A stretch of 56,329 nt of DNA from the NCBI GenBank assembly GCA_029260825.1, contig JAJDCM010000315.1, positions 1 to 56,329 on the forward strand, read 5' to 3'. Below, one piece after another: positions 34,417-43,169 of this stretch. The stretch is from Planctomycetota bacterium (lineage in GTDB: Bacteria > Planctomycetota > JACOTG01 > JAJDCM01). How positions within the stretch are numbered: the stretch's first letter is position 1; the number at the start of each line of letters is the position of its first letter. Both the position numbers and the translations under genes were made by a program. The notes under the pieces are model-generated. The model saw nothing but the letters and a program-made list of their open reading frames with translations. It did no database searches and was not told where the DNA came from.

Positions 34417-35637
34417 TCAGGAAGATCCAAGTGCTTTTTCCATCGCGAGGTAAAACCAACGACCTCCCAGGAAGACCGTGATCAACGTGACTGCCCCTCC
34501 CAGAAGATTCACGGACAAAGAGTTTCTCCGGGCGCCAAGAAGAGAAGCATCATTCATGACAACCAGCAGAAAGACAGCAACCATGGGGAGGGCAAGACCA
34601 TTGAAGGCCTGGGCCAAAATAATGGCCTGAACAGGCGTCACGTCGAGCAAGAGAAAGACGGCCCCGGTGAGGAACACCAGAAGTGACGCGCCCCGAGAGA
34701 GCCGATCTTTCTTCTTCCCGTCCCCCGAAAAAAGTCCGGAAACCGCGAATCCTGCCGCAAGAGGTGCGGTCACCGCTGACGAGAGACCTGCCGCGAAAAG
34801 GCCGAGGCCAAAGAGCCATTTCGCCCACGAACCAAGAGCCCCTTCCAGAGCCTCCGCCAGGTCGGCGCCATTCTTGATCGAAACATCCCCGGGCCCGGCA
34901 AGATTCCCCGCCGCCGTGATCAGAATTGCCGCCGACACCACACCTCCCAGAAAGATGAACACCGTGGCATCGAAGCGGGCGGCGCCAAGATCCTTGGCTC
35001 CACCGGTAAATTTTCTCTGAACCGCGACGCTGTGAAGGAAGAGATTGTAGGGGACAACCGTCGTTCCGATGAGAGCCAGAACCTGGGCCTCCGAACCGGA
35101 TGGCAAGGTAGGAACAAAGATCCCGCTGCCAATCTCGGCAAGAGGAGGTGAGACTGCAAACGCAGTGGCGGCGAACGCCAGACTCATGACACAAACGAGA
35201 AGAACCAGAATCTTTTCGACCGGTCCATACCCCCCGAAGGCCAGAAGGAAAAACGCGGGAATCAAAACAAGAAGAGCACGAGCTCGTCCCAGGCCCGGGA
35301 AGATTGCTTCAAGACCCAGCTCGGCCCCGAGAAGGTTCCCGGCCTCATAGGCGGCACAACCCAGCACGATCGCCCCAAGAACCAGGCTCATCGAAATCCA
35401 TCGACCGCTCCCGGTGGCGAACCTGCGGCGAATCGCTTCGGCTAGCGCCATCCGTCCGACGAGCCCGAGCCGGAGGGTCATTTCCTGCAGGACCAGGGTT
35501 GCGATCACCGAAAAGAGGACTGCCCACAGGAGCTGGGTCCCGGCCTTGGCGCCCGCAAGCGTGCAGGTTGTTACTGTTCCGGGGCCAACGAATGCAGCTG
35601 CGATGACAGCTCCGGGACCGAGGCGACCCTTCGACAT
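34417..35637 (-). CDS. Divergent NRAMP-family transporter
   Basis: 406 residues from the ATG at 35637, which shares a base with the stop of the upstream gene (TGATG). About eleven transmembrane helices match the NRAMP fold. Helix 1 carries FVGPGTVTT (18-21) where metal carriers have DPGN, so the metal-binding Asp and Asn are both replaced. Helix 6 reads GTTVVPYNLFLHS in place of the usual xxMPHNLxLHS, losing the Met and His. Such losses are seen in NRAMP relatives that move other ions, so Mn/Fe transport should not be assumed. It is coupled to the TsaC-phosphatase gene. Confidence 0.87.
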   Translation of the reverse strand: MSKGRLGPGAVIAAAFVGPGTVTTCTLAGAKAGTQLLWAVLFSVIATLVLQEMTLRLGLVGRMALAEAIRRRFATGSGRWISMSLVLGAIVLGCAAYEAGNLLGAELGLEAIFPGLGRARALLVLIPAFFLLAFGGYGPVEKILVLLVCVMSLAFAATAFAVSPPLAEIGSGIFVPTLPSGSEAQVLALIGTTVVPYNLFLHSVAVQRKFTGGAKDLGAARFDATVFIFLGGVVSAAILITAAGNLAGPGDVSIKNGADLAEALEGALGSWAKWLFGLGLFAAGLSSAVTAPLAAGFAVSGLFSGDGKKKDRLSRGASLLVFLTGAVFLLLDVTPVQAIILAQAFNGLALPMVAVFLLVVMNDASLLGARRNSLSVNLLGGAVTLITVFLGGRWFYLAMEKALGSS

Positions 35638-36701
35638 CAAAGGCCCAGCTGAACTTTGAGAGCCTGGGTGATCGCCTTGGCGCACCCGCGGTACTCGGCG
35701 AGAGATCCCCCGTAGGGGTCTCCAAGGTCATTGCCCTGAGGATCAAGAAGCACCACAGCGGCTTCTCCGCCAGGGATCAGGGAAAGAACTCCGTCCCGGT
35801 GTCCCTCGGTCATGGCGAAGACTTTCTCGGCCTCAAGGACCTCTTCAACAAGGACTCGGCGGCTCTTGTGACTGGAAAGATCCGCGCCAAGCTCCTTGGC
35901 CGCCGTCCTTGCGTGCTCGGAAGCAGGAGCCCCATCCAGGGCAAAAAGCCCGGCCGATCGGAGCCGGTATCCGCATCGCTCAAGATCCTCTGGTTGCACC
36001 TTGAGATGATCGGAAAGGAGCCTTCTGGCGATCGCCTCCGCCATGGGGCTTCGACACGTATTTCCGGTGCAGACGAAAAGAAAAAGAGGACTGGTCCTTC
36101 GAGCCAGGGATTCCTCATCAAGGATTCCGGGCCGGAGAATCGACCAGCATCCGGCCTCGTCGAACCCGACCACCGTGGAAGCCTGACCGAGTCCGGCCGC
36201 ACCTCCATCAACGATGGTTCCGATTTTTTCTGAAAAGGTCTCCTGCACCTCCGCCGCAGTCGTCGCCTCTTTTTCGCCCGAGATGTTTGCGCTCGTCATG
36301 ACCACCGGCTTGCCAACTTCTGAGAGGATGGAGCGAGTGAGATCATGTCCAGGGCATCGAAGCCCCACGGTGCTTCCCCCTGGACGGGTCAAGACCAGGG
36401 TCAACGGGCCCGGCCAGTAGGCCTCGATGAGGCGAAGCGCTCGGTCCGGAACAGGGGAATACAGACGAGCTGCGTCGGACGGGGCGGCGAGAACTTCGGT
36501 GAATGGCTTGCCGTCCGGACGCCCCTTGACCCGCACGAGCTCGGTATGTCCAGCGACGTCATCACGAAGAACGGCGAGACCGTAGACGGTCTCCGTCGGT
36601 AGAGCCACGATTTCTCCGGCAAGCAACGCCTGGGATGCCGCCCTGATCGCTTCCTGTTGCTGGCTGTCTGTTTCCGTGGGCCAGATCCGCGCCTGTGCCA
36701 T
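35637..36701 (-). CDS. TsaC/YrdC threonylcarbamoyl-AMP synthase fused to LMW protein-tyrosine phosphatase
   Basis: 354 residues, GGAG 6 nt before the ATG. Residues 1-200 are a YrdC domain (GEIVALPTETVYGLAVLRDD, KGRPDGKPFTEVL, YWPGPLTLVL, VGLRCPGH, KPVVMTSANISGE), which makes threonylcarbamoyl-AMP for tRNA t6A37. Residues 205-354 are a low-molecular-weight phosphatase: CTGNTCRS (nucleophile C211, R217) and the general-acid motif DPYGGSLAEY near the end. The C terminus may be a Tyr/Arg phosphatase or an arsenate-reductase relative. The two activities are not known to share a pathway. Residue K/R-x-K near KGRPDGKP is intact, so the first domain should be active. Confidence 0.93.
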   Translation of the reverse strand: MAQARIWPTETDSQQQEAIRAASQALLAGEIVALPTETVYGLAVLRDDVAGHTELVRVKGRPDGKPFTEVLAAPSDAARLYSPVPDRALRLIEAYWPGPLTLVLTRPGGSTVGLRCPGHDLTRSILSEVGKPVVMTSANISGEKEATTAAEVQETFSEKIGTIVDGGAAGLGQASTVVGFDEAGCWSILRPGILDEESLARRTSPLFLFVCTGNTCRSPMAEAIARRLLSDHLKVQPEDLERCGYRLRSAGLFALDGAPASEHARTAAKELGADLSSHKSRRVLVEEVLEAEKVFAMTEGHRDGVLSLIPGGEAAVVLLDPQGNDLGDPYGGSLAEYRGCAKAITQALKVQLGL

Positions 36702-36841
36702 GGCTCTCTCCGCTCGGGACGACTGGGTTCAGTCCAGGTGGACGGAAGGAAAGAGTATGAAAAAAATGGACGAAAGAAGAGGGGAAGGAGCTATTCTTCA
36801 ATCGGTATAGTACGAGCATCGGCCACTCGACCGTCGCCAAA

Positions 36842-36879
36842 ACGATCACCGACGATCAAAAACGATCGGTAAAACGATC
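36842..36879 (+). repeat. Four phased ACGATC repeats upstream of the NtrB-like gene
   Basis: ACGATC occurs at 36842, 36852, 36862 and 36874, about one helical turn apart, 50-87 nt before the kinase start. Each copy is preceded by A-rich sequence in three cases. This looks like tandem binding sites for a regulator on one DNA face. Confidence 0.5.
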
Positions 36880-36928
36880 CCAGGATGAATCGCGCGATGA
36901 TCCTAGATCACGGCAAAAATCGCCCCTG

Positions 36929-37660
36929 ATGACACCAACCTCACCTCAGAATTCCGAGCCGGGTGCAGATCCTAGGCGGCTCGCGTATCTGGGGACCCTC
37001 GCCAGCGGCCTCGCCCACGAAATCAGGAACCCTTTGGGCACCATGAAGATAAACCTCCAGCTCTTGGAGGAAGACTGGGCCGACGCGGCAAACAACCGGG
37101 AAAAGAAGACCCTCAAGAAAATCAACCTCCTCATGAAGGAGATCAACCGGCTGGAGAATATCCTGGATGATTTTCTCCGATTTGCTCGCGGATACCGACT
37201 CAAGCCGGTCGATCGGGACGTGAACGCAATTCTGGGTGAGGTGCTCGAATTCGTCATGCCCGAGGCCGAGTCACACGGGATACGCATCCTGTCTCTGCTC
37301 GAGCCCGGAGTTGGAAAGTACCCTCTCGACGTCAATCATTTCAAACAGGCGCTCCTCAACATCATTGTCAACGGTCAGCAAGCCATGGAGAATGGGGGCG
37401 ATTTGATTGTCAGGAGTCACCGGGAAGGGAAGCAGATCAGCATCGACATTACCGACACCGGAGCGGGGATTGCCCCGGAGAACCTGGAAAAGATCTTCAA
37501 CGTATACTGGTCAAACAAAAAGGGCGGAACAGGTCTGGGCCTCGCTTTCACCCGCCGGATCATCGAAGAACACGGTGGAGACATCTTGGTGCAAAGCGAA
37601 CCGAACGTAGGAACGCAGGTCACCATCCAGCTTCCTGCATCCCCTTCTGCAAACGGCTGA
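36929..37660 (+). CDS. NtrB-like sensor histidine kinase
   Basis: 243 residues, no transmembrane helix, so soluble. The HisKA box is LASGLAHEIRNPLGTMKINLQLLEED (phospho-acceptor H30). The ATPase domain has the N box FKQALLNIIVNGQQAMENGG, G1 DTGAGIAPENLEKIF and G2 KKGGTGLGLAFTRRIIEEHGG. There is no PAS or other sensor domain, so the signal must come by protein partner or upstream relay. The gene lies 7 nt before the NtrC-type regulator and is surely co-transcribed and its cognate kinase. Confidence 0.92.
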   Translation: MTPTSPQNSEPGADPRRLAYLGTLASGLAHEIRNPLGTMKINLQLLEEDWADAANNREKKTLKKINLLMKEINRLENILDDFLRFARGYRLKPVDRDVNAILGEVLEFVMPEAESHGIRILSLLEPGVGKYPLDVNHFKQALLNIIVNGQQAMENGGDLIVRSHREGKQISIDITDTGAGIAPENLEKIFNVYWSNKKGGTGLGLAFTRRIIEEHGGDILVQSEPNVGTQVTIQLPASPSANG

Positions 37661-37667
37661 GTTACCC

Positions 37668-39026
37668 ATGGGCAAACCGCGGATCCTGATCATCGACGAT
37701 AATGAGACTCACAACTTGGCGGTTGAGGAGGGTCTGGAACGTGTCGGTTACAGGTGCAAAACCGCCGCGACCGGAAGGGAAGCTTTGTCTGCTCTGGAGC
37801 AAGAATCGTTCGATCTTGTCATCACCGATCTCAGGCTCCCTGACGTCGGTGGACTCGAGATTCTCAAAACGGTGAAGGAAAATGATCTGGGAGCCGAGGT
37901 CATCGTGGTGACCGGACACGGAAGCGTTGAGTCCGCCGTCGCCGCCATGAAAGACGGGGCCTCCGATTACCTGACCAAGCCGGTGAATCTGGAAGAACTC
38001 CGAACGAAGGTCAAAAAGGCCCTCGAAAAACAGCAGCTTTCCCGGGAAAACAAAGAGCTCCACGAGGTCCTCGAGAAACGGCTCGGGTTCGAGGGCATTT
38101 CCGGAAGCTCTCCCCGGATGCAGCGCATTTTCGACGTGATCCGCCAGATTGCTCCCACGGACACCACCGTCCTGATCACCGGAGAATCTGGAACCGGAAA
38201 AGAGCTCGTCGCCCGCGCGATCCACAACCGAAGCAGGCGAAAGGGCCAGTCGTTTGTTGCCATCAACTGCGCTGCCTTTGCCGAGGGCGTCCTGGAGAGC
38301 GAACTCTTTGGCCATGAAAAAGGAGCGTTTACCGGAGCCGTTCAAAAACGCCTCGGACGGGTCGAGTCGGCAAACAAAGGGACACTCTTCCTCGACGAAG
38401 TCGGAGAAATGCCCCTCGCCACCCAGGTGAAACTCCTTCGGGTCATCGAGCAGCGAGAAATCACCCGGGTGGGTTCCAATGCCCAGATCGACGTCGATGT
38501 GCGGTTTCTTGCCGCCACGAATCGAAACCTGAAAGCAGCCATCGCCGACGGGACGTTTCGAGAAGATCTCTATTTCCGGCTCAAAGTGGTCAACGTGGAA
38601 ATACCACCGCTTCGAGAGCGTCCTGAGGATATCCCACCCCTGATTGATCAGTTCCTCAGCGAGTTTGCCAGCAAGCACCACAAGAAAGTCGACGGAATCA
38701 GCCACGATGCCCGCAACTCCCTGATGTCTTATGAATGGCCGGGAAATGTTCGTGAGCTCAGAAATGCGGTGGAGAACATGGTTGTCTTTTCCCGGACATC
38801 CGAGCTCTCCGTTCAGGATCTCCCGCTGGACATCACCCCCGCCGAGGCCTCTCCACCCCTCTTTCGGGAAAAATCCGATGGAGCCCGATCCCTCGCCTCT
38901 CTCGAGCGGCATGCCATCGAGGATGCCCTTTCCAAGGTCGACGGCAACCGGGAGAAGGCTGCTCAGATGCTCGGGATTTCCGAGCGAACCCTGTATCGCA
39001 AGATCAAGGTCTACGAGCTCAAATAG
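37668..39026 (+). CDS. Sigma-54-dependent response regulator, NtrC family
   Basis: 452 residues. Receiver 1-120 with phospho-acceptor D54 (ITDLRLPD) and TKP lysine. AAA+ domain from about 140 to 375: Walker A GESGTGKE, the sigma-54 contact loop EKGAFTGAV intact, Walker B GTLFLDEVGEM, arginine-finger region REDLYFRL. The C-terminal Fis-type helix-turn-helix is HAIEDALSKVDGNREKAAQMLGISERTLYRKIKVY. It activates sigma-54 promoters after phosphorylation by the kinase upstream. A strong -24/-12 element lies between this gene and dnaK, making dnaK a candidate target. Confidence 0.95.
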   Translation: MGKPRILIIDDNETHNLAVEEGLERVGYRCKTAATGREALSALEQESFDLVITDLRLPDVGGLEILKTVKENDLGAEVIVVTGHGSVESAVAAMKDGASDYLTKPVNLEELRTKVKKALEKQQLSRENKELHEVLEKRLGFEGISGSSPRMQRIFDVIRQIAPTDTTVLITGESGTGKELVARAIHNRSRRKGQSFVAINCAAFAEGVLESELFGHEKGAFTGAVQKRLGRVESANKGTLFLDEVGEMPLATQVKLLRVIEQREITRVGSNAQIDVDVRFLAATNRNLKAAIADGTFREDLYFRLKVVNVEIPPLRERPEDIPPLIDQFLSEFASKHHKKVDGISHDARNSLMSYEWPGNVRELRNAVENMVVFSRTSELSVQDLPLDITPAEASPPLFREKSDGARSLASLERHAIEDALSKVDGNREKAAQMLGISERTLYRKIKVYELK

Positions 39027-39031
39027 ACTCC

Positions 39032-39046
39032 TGACAGGGTGACAGG
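39032..39046 (+). repeat. TGACAGG direct repeat, possible activator site
   Basis: TGACAGG occurs at 39032-39038 and again at 39040-39046, 126-140 nt upstream of the -24 element of the dnaK promoter candidate. The first copy begins 6 nt after the regulator stop. Position suits an upstream activator site of a sigma-54 promoter. Confidence 0.35.
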
Positions 39047-39171
39047 TTGCTTGGAGGCCCACCGAAGGACCTGCCAAAGTGGCACGAAGCCAGGGGCATC
39101 ACAACCACCATGCTCGGTGCAAATAGCTGGTAGAAAAACAATTAGTGCCTTCTTTCCCATCGCCGAGTTCG

Positions 39172-39188
39172 TTGGCACTGTCCTTGCT
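39172..39188 (+). promoter_or_regulatory. Sigma-54 (-24/-12) promoter upstream of dnaK
   Basis: TTGGCAC (39172-39178) then TTGCT (39184-39188) match the consensus YTGGCAC-N5-TTGCW, with GG and GC exactly 10 nt apart (39174-39175, 39186-39187). Transcription would start near 39199, about 110 nt before the dnaK ATG. The gene just upstream encodes a sigma-54 activator. Confidence 0.75.
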
Positions 39189-39309
39189 TAATACACCAAC
39201 CGCGGTCTATTCAGTAACCGCAGGAACTCACGTCAGAAAAAACAGCCAGTAGCGGCTTCGTATCGGTTCTCCATGAGAATCATCAGCTACGCATGGGAGG
39301 CAAACAAAC

Positions 39310-41211
39310 ATGTCAAAAATCATCGGTATTGACCTTGGAACGACGAACTCCGTAGTCGCGGTCATGGAGGGTAACGAGCCCACGGTGATCACGAATAAGG
39401 AAGGCAACCGCATTACCCCTTCGGTTGTCGCCTTTACCGAGGGCGGGGAACGGCTGGTTGGCCAGCTGGCAAAGCGCCAGGCCGTCACCAATCCCACGAA
39501 CACGGTTTTCTCCATCAAACGATTCATGGGTCGACGAAGCAGTGAGGTCGAACACGAGGAAAAGATGGTCCCCTACAGCATCACCGGATCCGGCAATGAC
39601 CCGGTGAAGGTGGACATCCGGGGAACGACCTATACGCCGCCAGAAATCTCCGCCATGATTCTCCAGAACCTCAAGGAGACGGCAGAAGCTTACCTCGGCG
39701 AAAAGGTCGAGAGCGCGGTCATTACGGTTCCGGCTTATTTCAATGACGCCCAGCGCCAAGCAACGAAAGATGCAGGGACCATTGCCGGTCTCAAGGTCGA
39801 GCGCATCATTAACGAGCCGACTGCAGCTTCCCTTGCTTACGGCATGGAAAAGAGCAAGAAGAGCGAAAAGATTGCGGTCTACGACCTTGGCGGCGGAACC
39901 TTCGACATTTCCATTCTGGAAGTCGGCGAAGGGGTCTTCGAGGTTCTCTCGACGAACGGTGACACGCACCTGGGTGGCGACGATTTCGACGAAGTCTTGA
40001 TCAACCACGTAGCCGAAGAGTTCAAGAAGGAAAACGGGATCGATCTTCGAAGCGACCAGATGGCCCTCCAAAGGCTGAAGGAAGCCTGTGAAAAGGCCAA
40101 GTGCGAGCTATCGACCTCGAATCAAACTGACATCAATTTGCCGTTTGTCACCGCGGATCAAACCGGCCCAAAGCACCTCAGCATGAATCTGACTCGTGCC
40201 AAGTTCGAGCAACTGGCGAATGCGCTCATCGAGCGCACCAAAGCTCCGTGTGAGAACGCCTTGAAAGATGCCAAGCTCAAACCTGGAGACGTGGACGAGA
40301 TCATCCTGGTGGGTGGCTCCACCCGAACCCCGGCCGTCAGCGCCATGGTGGAGAAGATCTTTGGAAAGGCTCCCAACCGGAGCGTGAACCCGGATGAGGT
40401 CGTGGCGCTTGGCGCAGCGATCCAGGCCGGCGTGCTCGCTGGTGACGTAAAAGACGTCCTTCTTCTGGACGTCACCCCTCTGTCTCTTGGGATCGAGGTC
40501 GAAGGTGGAATCTTCAACAAGCTCATCGAGCGAAATACGACGATCCCAACGAACAAAGAACAGGTCTACTCCACGGCGGCCGACAGTCAAACGGCGGTCG
40601 ACATCAAGGTGTTCCAGGGAGAGCGTCAGATGGCGACGGACAACCGGCTTCTGGGAGCCTTCCAGCTCACAGACATTCCTCCGGCTCCCCGGGGAGTTCC
40701 CAAGATCTCCGTCTCGTTCGACATTGATGCCAACGGCATTCTCAACGTGAATGCGAAAGACCAGGGAACGGGAAAAGAACAGTCCATCGTCATCAAATCC
40801 TCTTCCGGTCTGTCGGACGAAGAGGTGGAGAAGATGCGTCAGGACGCTGAAGTTCACGCCGAAGAAGACACCAAGAAGAGAGAGTTGATCGAGATCCGCA
40901 ACAAGGCCGAGGCCCTCGTCTACGAGACCGAAAAGACCTTGAAGGAGCATGGCGAGAAAGTCGATGCCGAGACAAAATCCTCCATCGAGAAGGCTCTCGC
41001 CGATGTGAAAGCAGCCCAGGAAACCGACGACAAGGAAGACATCGAAAAGAAGGTCGAGGCCCTCGTCACCGCCTCCCATAGTCTTGCTCAAAAGATGTAC
41101 GAGCAGAAAGAGGCTGCCGGAGAAACTGAAGAGGAGCCGGCCGGTGCGACTGCGTCCGGAGGAGAAGGCGACGACAAGATCATCGACGCTGACTTCGAGG
41201 TCAAAGACTGA
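39310..41211 (+). CDS. dnaK: Hsp70 chaperone DnaK
   Basis: 633 residues, full length. GGGAGG lies 10 nt before the ATG. Nucleotide-binding domain: [67 protein letters not shown]. Substrate-binding domain: [47 protein letters not shown]. The lid ends in an acidic tail with the conserved [14 protein letters not shown]. It binds unfolded polypeptides with DnaJ and GrpE, neither of which is encoded nearby. An unusual sigma-54 element replaces any obvious heat-shock operator (no CIRCE palindrome noticed). Confidence 0.98.
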   Translation: MSKIIGIDLGTTNSVVAVMEGNEPTVITNKEGNRITPSVVAFTEGGERLVGQLAKRQAVTNPTNTVFSIKRFMGRRSSEVEHEEKMVPYSITGSGNDPVKVDIRGTTYTPPEISAMILQNLKETAEAYLGEKVESAVITVPAYFNDAQRQATKDAGTIAGLKVERIINEPTAASLAYGMEKSKKSEKIAVYDLGGGTFDISILEVGEGVFEVLSTNGDTHLGGDDFDEVLINHVAEEFKKENGIDLRSDQMALQRLKEACEKAKCELSTSNQTDINLPFVTADQTGPKHLSMNLTRAKFEQLANALIERTKAPCENALKDAKLKPGDVDEIILVGGSTRTPAVSAMVEKIFGKAPNRSVNPDEVVALGAAIQAGVLAGDVKDVLLLDVTPLSLGIEVEGGIFNKLIERNTTIPTNKEQVYSTAADSQTAVDIKVFQGERQMATDNRLLGAFQLTDIPPAPRGVPKISVSFDIDANGILNVNAKDQGTGKEQSIVIKSSSGLSDEEVEKMRQDAEVHAEEDTKKRELIEIRNKAEALVYETEKTLKEHGEKVDAETKSSIEKALADVKAAQETDDKEDIEKKVEALVTASHSLAQKMYEQKEAAGETEEEPAGATASGGEGDDKIIDADFEVKD

Positions 41212-41245
41212 CAGCACCTGGGGTCACTGAAAAAGAGAAAACAAA

Positions 41246-41284
41246 AAAGGGCAGAACGTTTGAACCGTTCTGCCCTTTCTTTAG
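41246..41284 (+). terminator. Rho-independent terminator of dnaK
   Basis: A perfect 13-bp stem (AAAGGGCAGAACG at 41246-41258, CGTTCTGCCCTTT at 41266-41278) with a 7-nt loop is followed by a T-rich tract (TTTCTTT). It lies 34 nt after the dnaK stop. Confidence 0.92.
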
Positions 41285-41415
41285 TCTAAGGGCCCGCGGA
41301 AGAACAGCTTGGGTGACCCCATTCGGGGGCGCCTGATCTCCCGGACTTCAGCCAAAACCGGGGTAAAATGCCGGTATGACACGATCTTAGGCCCATTTTC
41401 AGTTCGGCAGGACGC

Positions 41416-42411
41416 ATGATCGAAGCCCTTGGTTTGACCAAAAAATACGGCAGCATGACCGCCGTAGACCAGATCTCCTTCGAGATCGACGCGAGAGAAG
41501 TCGTTGGCTTCCTCGGCCCAAACGGGGCGGGGAAAACCACCACCATGAAGATGCTGTCGTGCTTCATGCCCGCAACATCGGGCTCGGCCAAAGTCGCCGG
41601 CTACGACGTGGTTCGTGAATCTCTCAAAGTGCGCCAAAACATCGGTTATCTGCCGGAAAACGTTCCGCTTCCCCACGAAATGAAGGTAGAGGAGTACCTG
41701 CAATACAGGGCTCGTCTGAAGGGCATCTCCCGCGCGGACCGAAAAACCAGGCTCTCCGAGGCCATGGACCGCTGTGGAGTCGCTCACGTACGAAAAAAGG
41801 CGATCGGAGCCCTGTCAAAAGGCTATCGGCAGCGAGTCGGCCTTGCCGACGCTCTTGTGGCGAACCCTCCCATCTTGATTCTGGATGAACCCACGGAAGG
41901 CCTTGACCCGGAGCAGATCCTTCAAGTTCGGGGCCTCATTCAGGAGCTTGGACGGGATCACACGATCTTGCTCTCGACCCACATCCTTCCGGAAGTGGAA
42001 AAAATCTGCCAGCGAGTCATCGTCATCAGCTCGGGAACGATCCGGGCCATGGATACCCTGACGAACTTGAAAAAGGGCTCCGGAGTCCTGGTTGAAATCC
42101 AGGGAGAAACAGAGGCTGCAGTCGCCGAGGCCCTCACAAACGTGGACGGAGTGACGGATCTCAAGGTCGTTCCGTCCGAGGGGGAAGAGGGATCACGCTA
42201 CTTTCTCCACACCGAAAAAAGCCAAGCTGTCCGGGAGCAGGTTTATCGCCTGGCCGTATCAAAAGCCTGGGTGCTTCTTGGACTATCCGATGAATCCCGT
42301 CGACTGGAGGATATCTACATCGAGATCGTGACGGCGGACCGCACCTTGGCCCCCACGGCAGTGACGGACCTTTTGAGCCCCGGATCCGAGGGGGCCTCCT
42401 CCCATGCGTAA
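41416..42411 (+). CDS. ABC transporter ATP-binding protein, GldA-like
   Basis: 331 residues. Walker A FLGPNGAGKTTTMKML (from about 33), Q-loop in IGYLPENVPL, signature LSKGYRQRVGLADAL, Walker B ILILDEPTEGLDPEQ, and the switch His in LLSTHILPEVE. A C-terminal 100-residue extension is typical of GldA/CcmA-type exporters. It is the first gene of a four-gene unit with a permease, a GldG-like protein and a DUF4340 protein, an arrangement linked to gliding/secretion ABC systems in Bacteroidetes and widespread in planctomycetes. The cargo is unknown. Confidence 0.94.
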   Translation: MIEALGLTKKYGSMTAVDQISFEIDAREVVGFLGPNGAGKTTTMKMLSCFMPATSGSAKVAGYDVVRESLKVRQNIGYLPENVPLPHEMKVEEYLQYRARLKGISRADRKTRLSEAMDRCGVAHVRKKAIGALSKGYRQRVGLADALVANPPILILDEPTEGLDPEQILQVRGLIQELGRDHTILLSTHILPEVEKICQRVIVISSGTIRAMDTLTNLKKGSGVLVEIQGETEAAVAEALTNVDGVTDLKVVPSEGEEGSRYFLHTEKSQAVREQVYRLAVSKAWVLLGLSDESRRLEDIYIEIVTADRTLAPTAVTDLLSPGSEGASSHA

Positions 42412-43162
42412 TCTCTGGACGTTGACTCGAAGAGAACTGGGGGCATTTTTTCTTTCTCCGCTTGCCTACGTCATCATCTTCCTCTTCCTCTTTTTTCAGG
42501 GCTATGCCTTCAAGACCTGGCTCCATGCCGGTCAGCAAATGGGAGGCGTGGAAGGAATCGATGTCGGTCAGGTCCTTGGAGGCTTTCTGGGAGGTGGCTT
42601 CGTCTGGTGGTTTCTGATGCTCCTGCCGCCCGTGCTCACCTTTCGAAGCCTTGCGGCGGAAAAGAGCAGCGGTCGTATCGAGATGCTATTCACCGCACCG
42701 GTTACCGATATCGAAGTGGTGCTCGCCAAGTTTCTCGGAGCCCTCATTTTCTACAGCATTCTTTGGCTGAGCACCGGAGTGTACGTGCTCTATGTCATCA
42801 ATGCTGGAGCCGAACCGGACTGGGGAGTCGTCACCACGGGTTACCTGGGAATCATCCTCTTTGGCGCGATGCTCATCGCCATCAATCTGTTTTTCTCTTC
42901 GGTCACCTCGAACGTGGTGGTGGCCTTGATTCTTTCCCTCTTCTTCAACATCGGGGTTGTTTTTGCTCCGGCTCTCATCGATTTTCTGACAAGCAACGCC
43001 GCGGTGAAGAACATCGCCGAGTACATCCAGGTTGTCGACCACCTGGAAAAAGACTTCAGCAACGGAATCGTGGATACCCGCCACATCATCTACTACGGAA
43101 GTAGCATCCTGCTGGGGCTGTTCTTGACCCTGAGAACGGTTGAAATCCGGAAGTGGAGGTAA
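42404..43162 (+). CDS. ABC transporter permease, GldF-like (ABC-2 type)
   Basis: 252 residues, about six helices. It opens with the ABC-2 pattern MRNLWTLTRRELGAFFLSPLAYVIIFLFLFFQGY, then LMLLPPVLTFRSLAAEKSSGRIEMLFTAPVTDIEVVLAKFLGAL, and ends KDFSNGIVDTRHIIYYGSSILLGLFLTLRTVEIRKWR, all characteristic of GldF-like permeases. The start overlaps the ATPase gene by 8 nt, and the GldG-like gene follows 7 nt after the stop. Confidence 0.93.
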   Translation: MRNLWTLTRRELGAFFLSPLAYVIIFLFLFFQGYAFKTWLHAGQQMGGVEGIDVGQVLGGFLGGGFVWWFLMLLPPVLTFRSLAAEKSSGRIEMLFTAPVTDIEVVLAKFLGALIFYSILWLSTGVYVLYVINAGAEPDWGVVTTGYLGIILFGAMLIAINLFFSSVTSNVVVALILSLFFNIGVVFAPALIDFLTSNAAVKNIAEYIQVVDHLEKDFSNGIVDTRHIIYYGSSILLGLFLTLRTVEIRKWR

Positions 43163-43169
43163 TCAACGA

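Noticed and set aside
37662-39077. A 471-codon open frame antisense to the NtrC-type regulator
   Set aside because: It mirrors the coding frame of a gene with full domain matches, and its translation has no family features; codon bias in GC-rich genes produces such frames.
39102-39120. A second TGGCAC near 39078 as an alternative -24 element
   Set aside because: It is not followed by TTGC at the correct distance, unlike the element at 39172.
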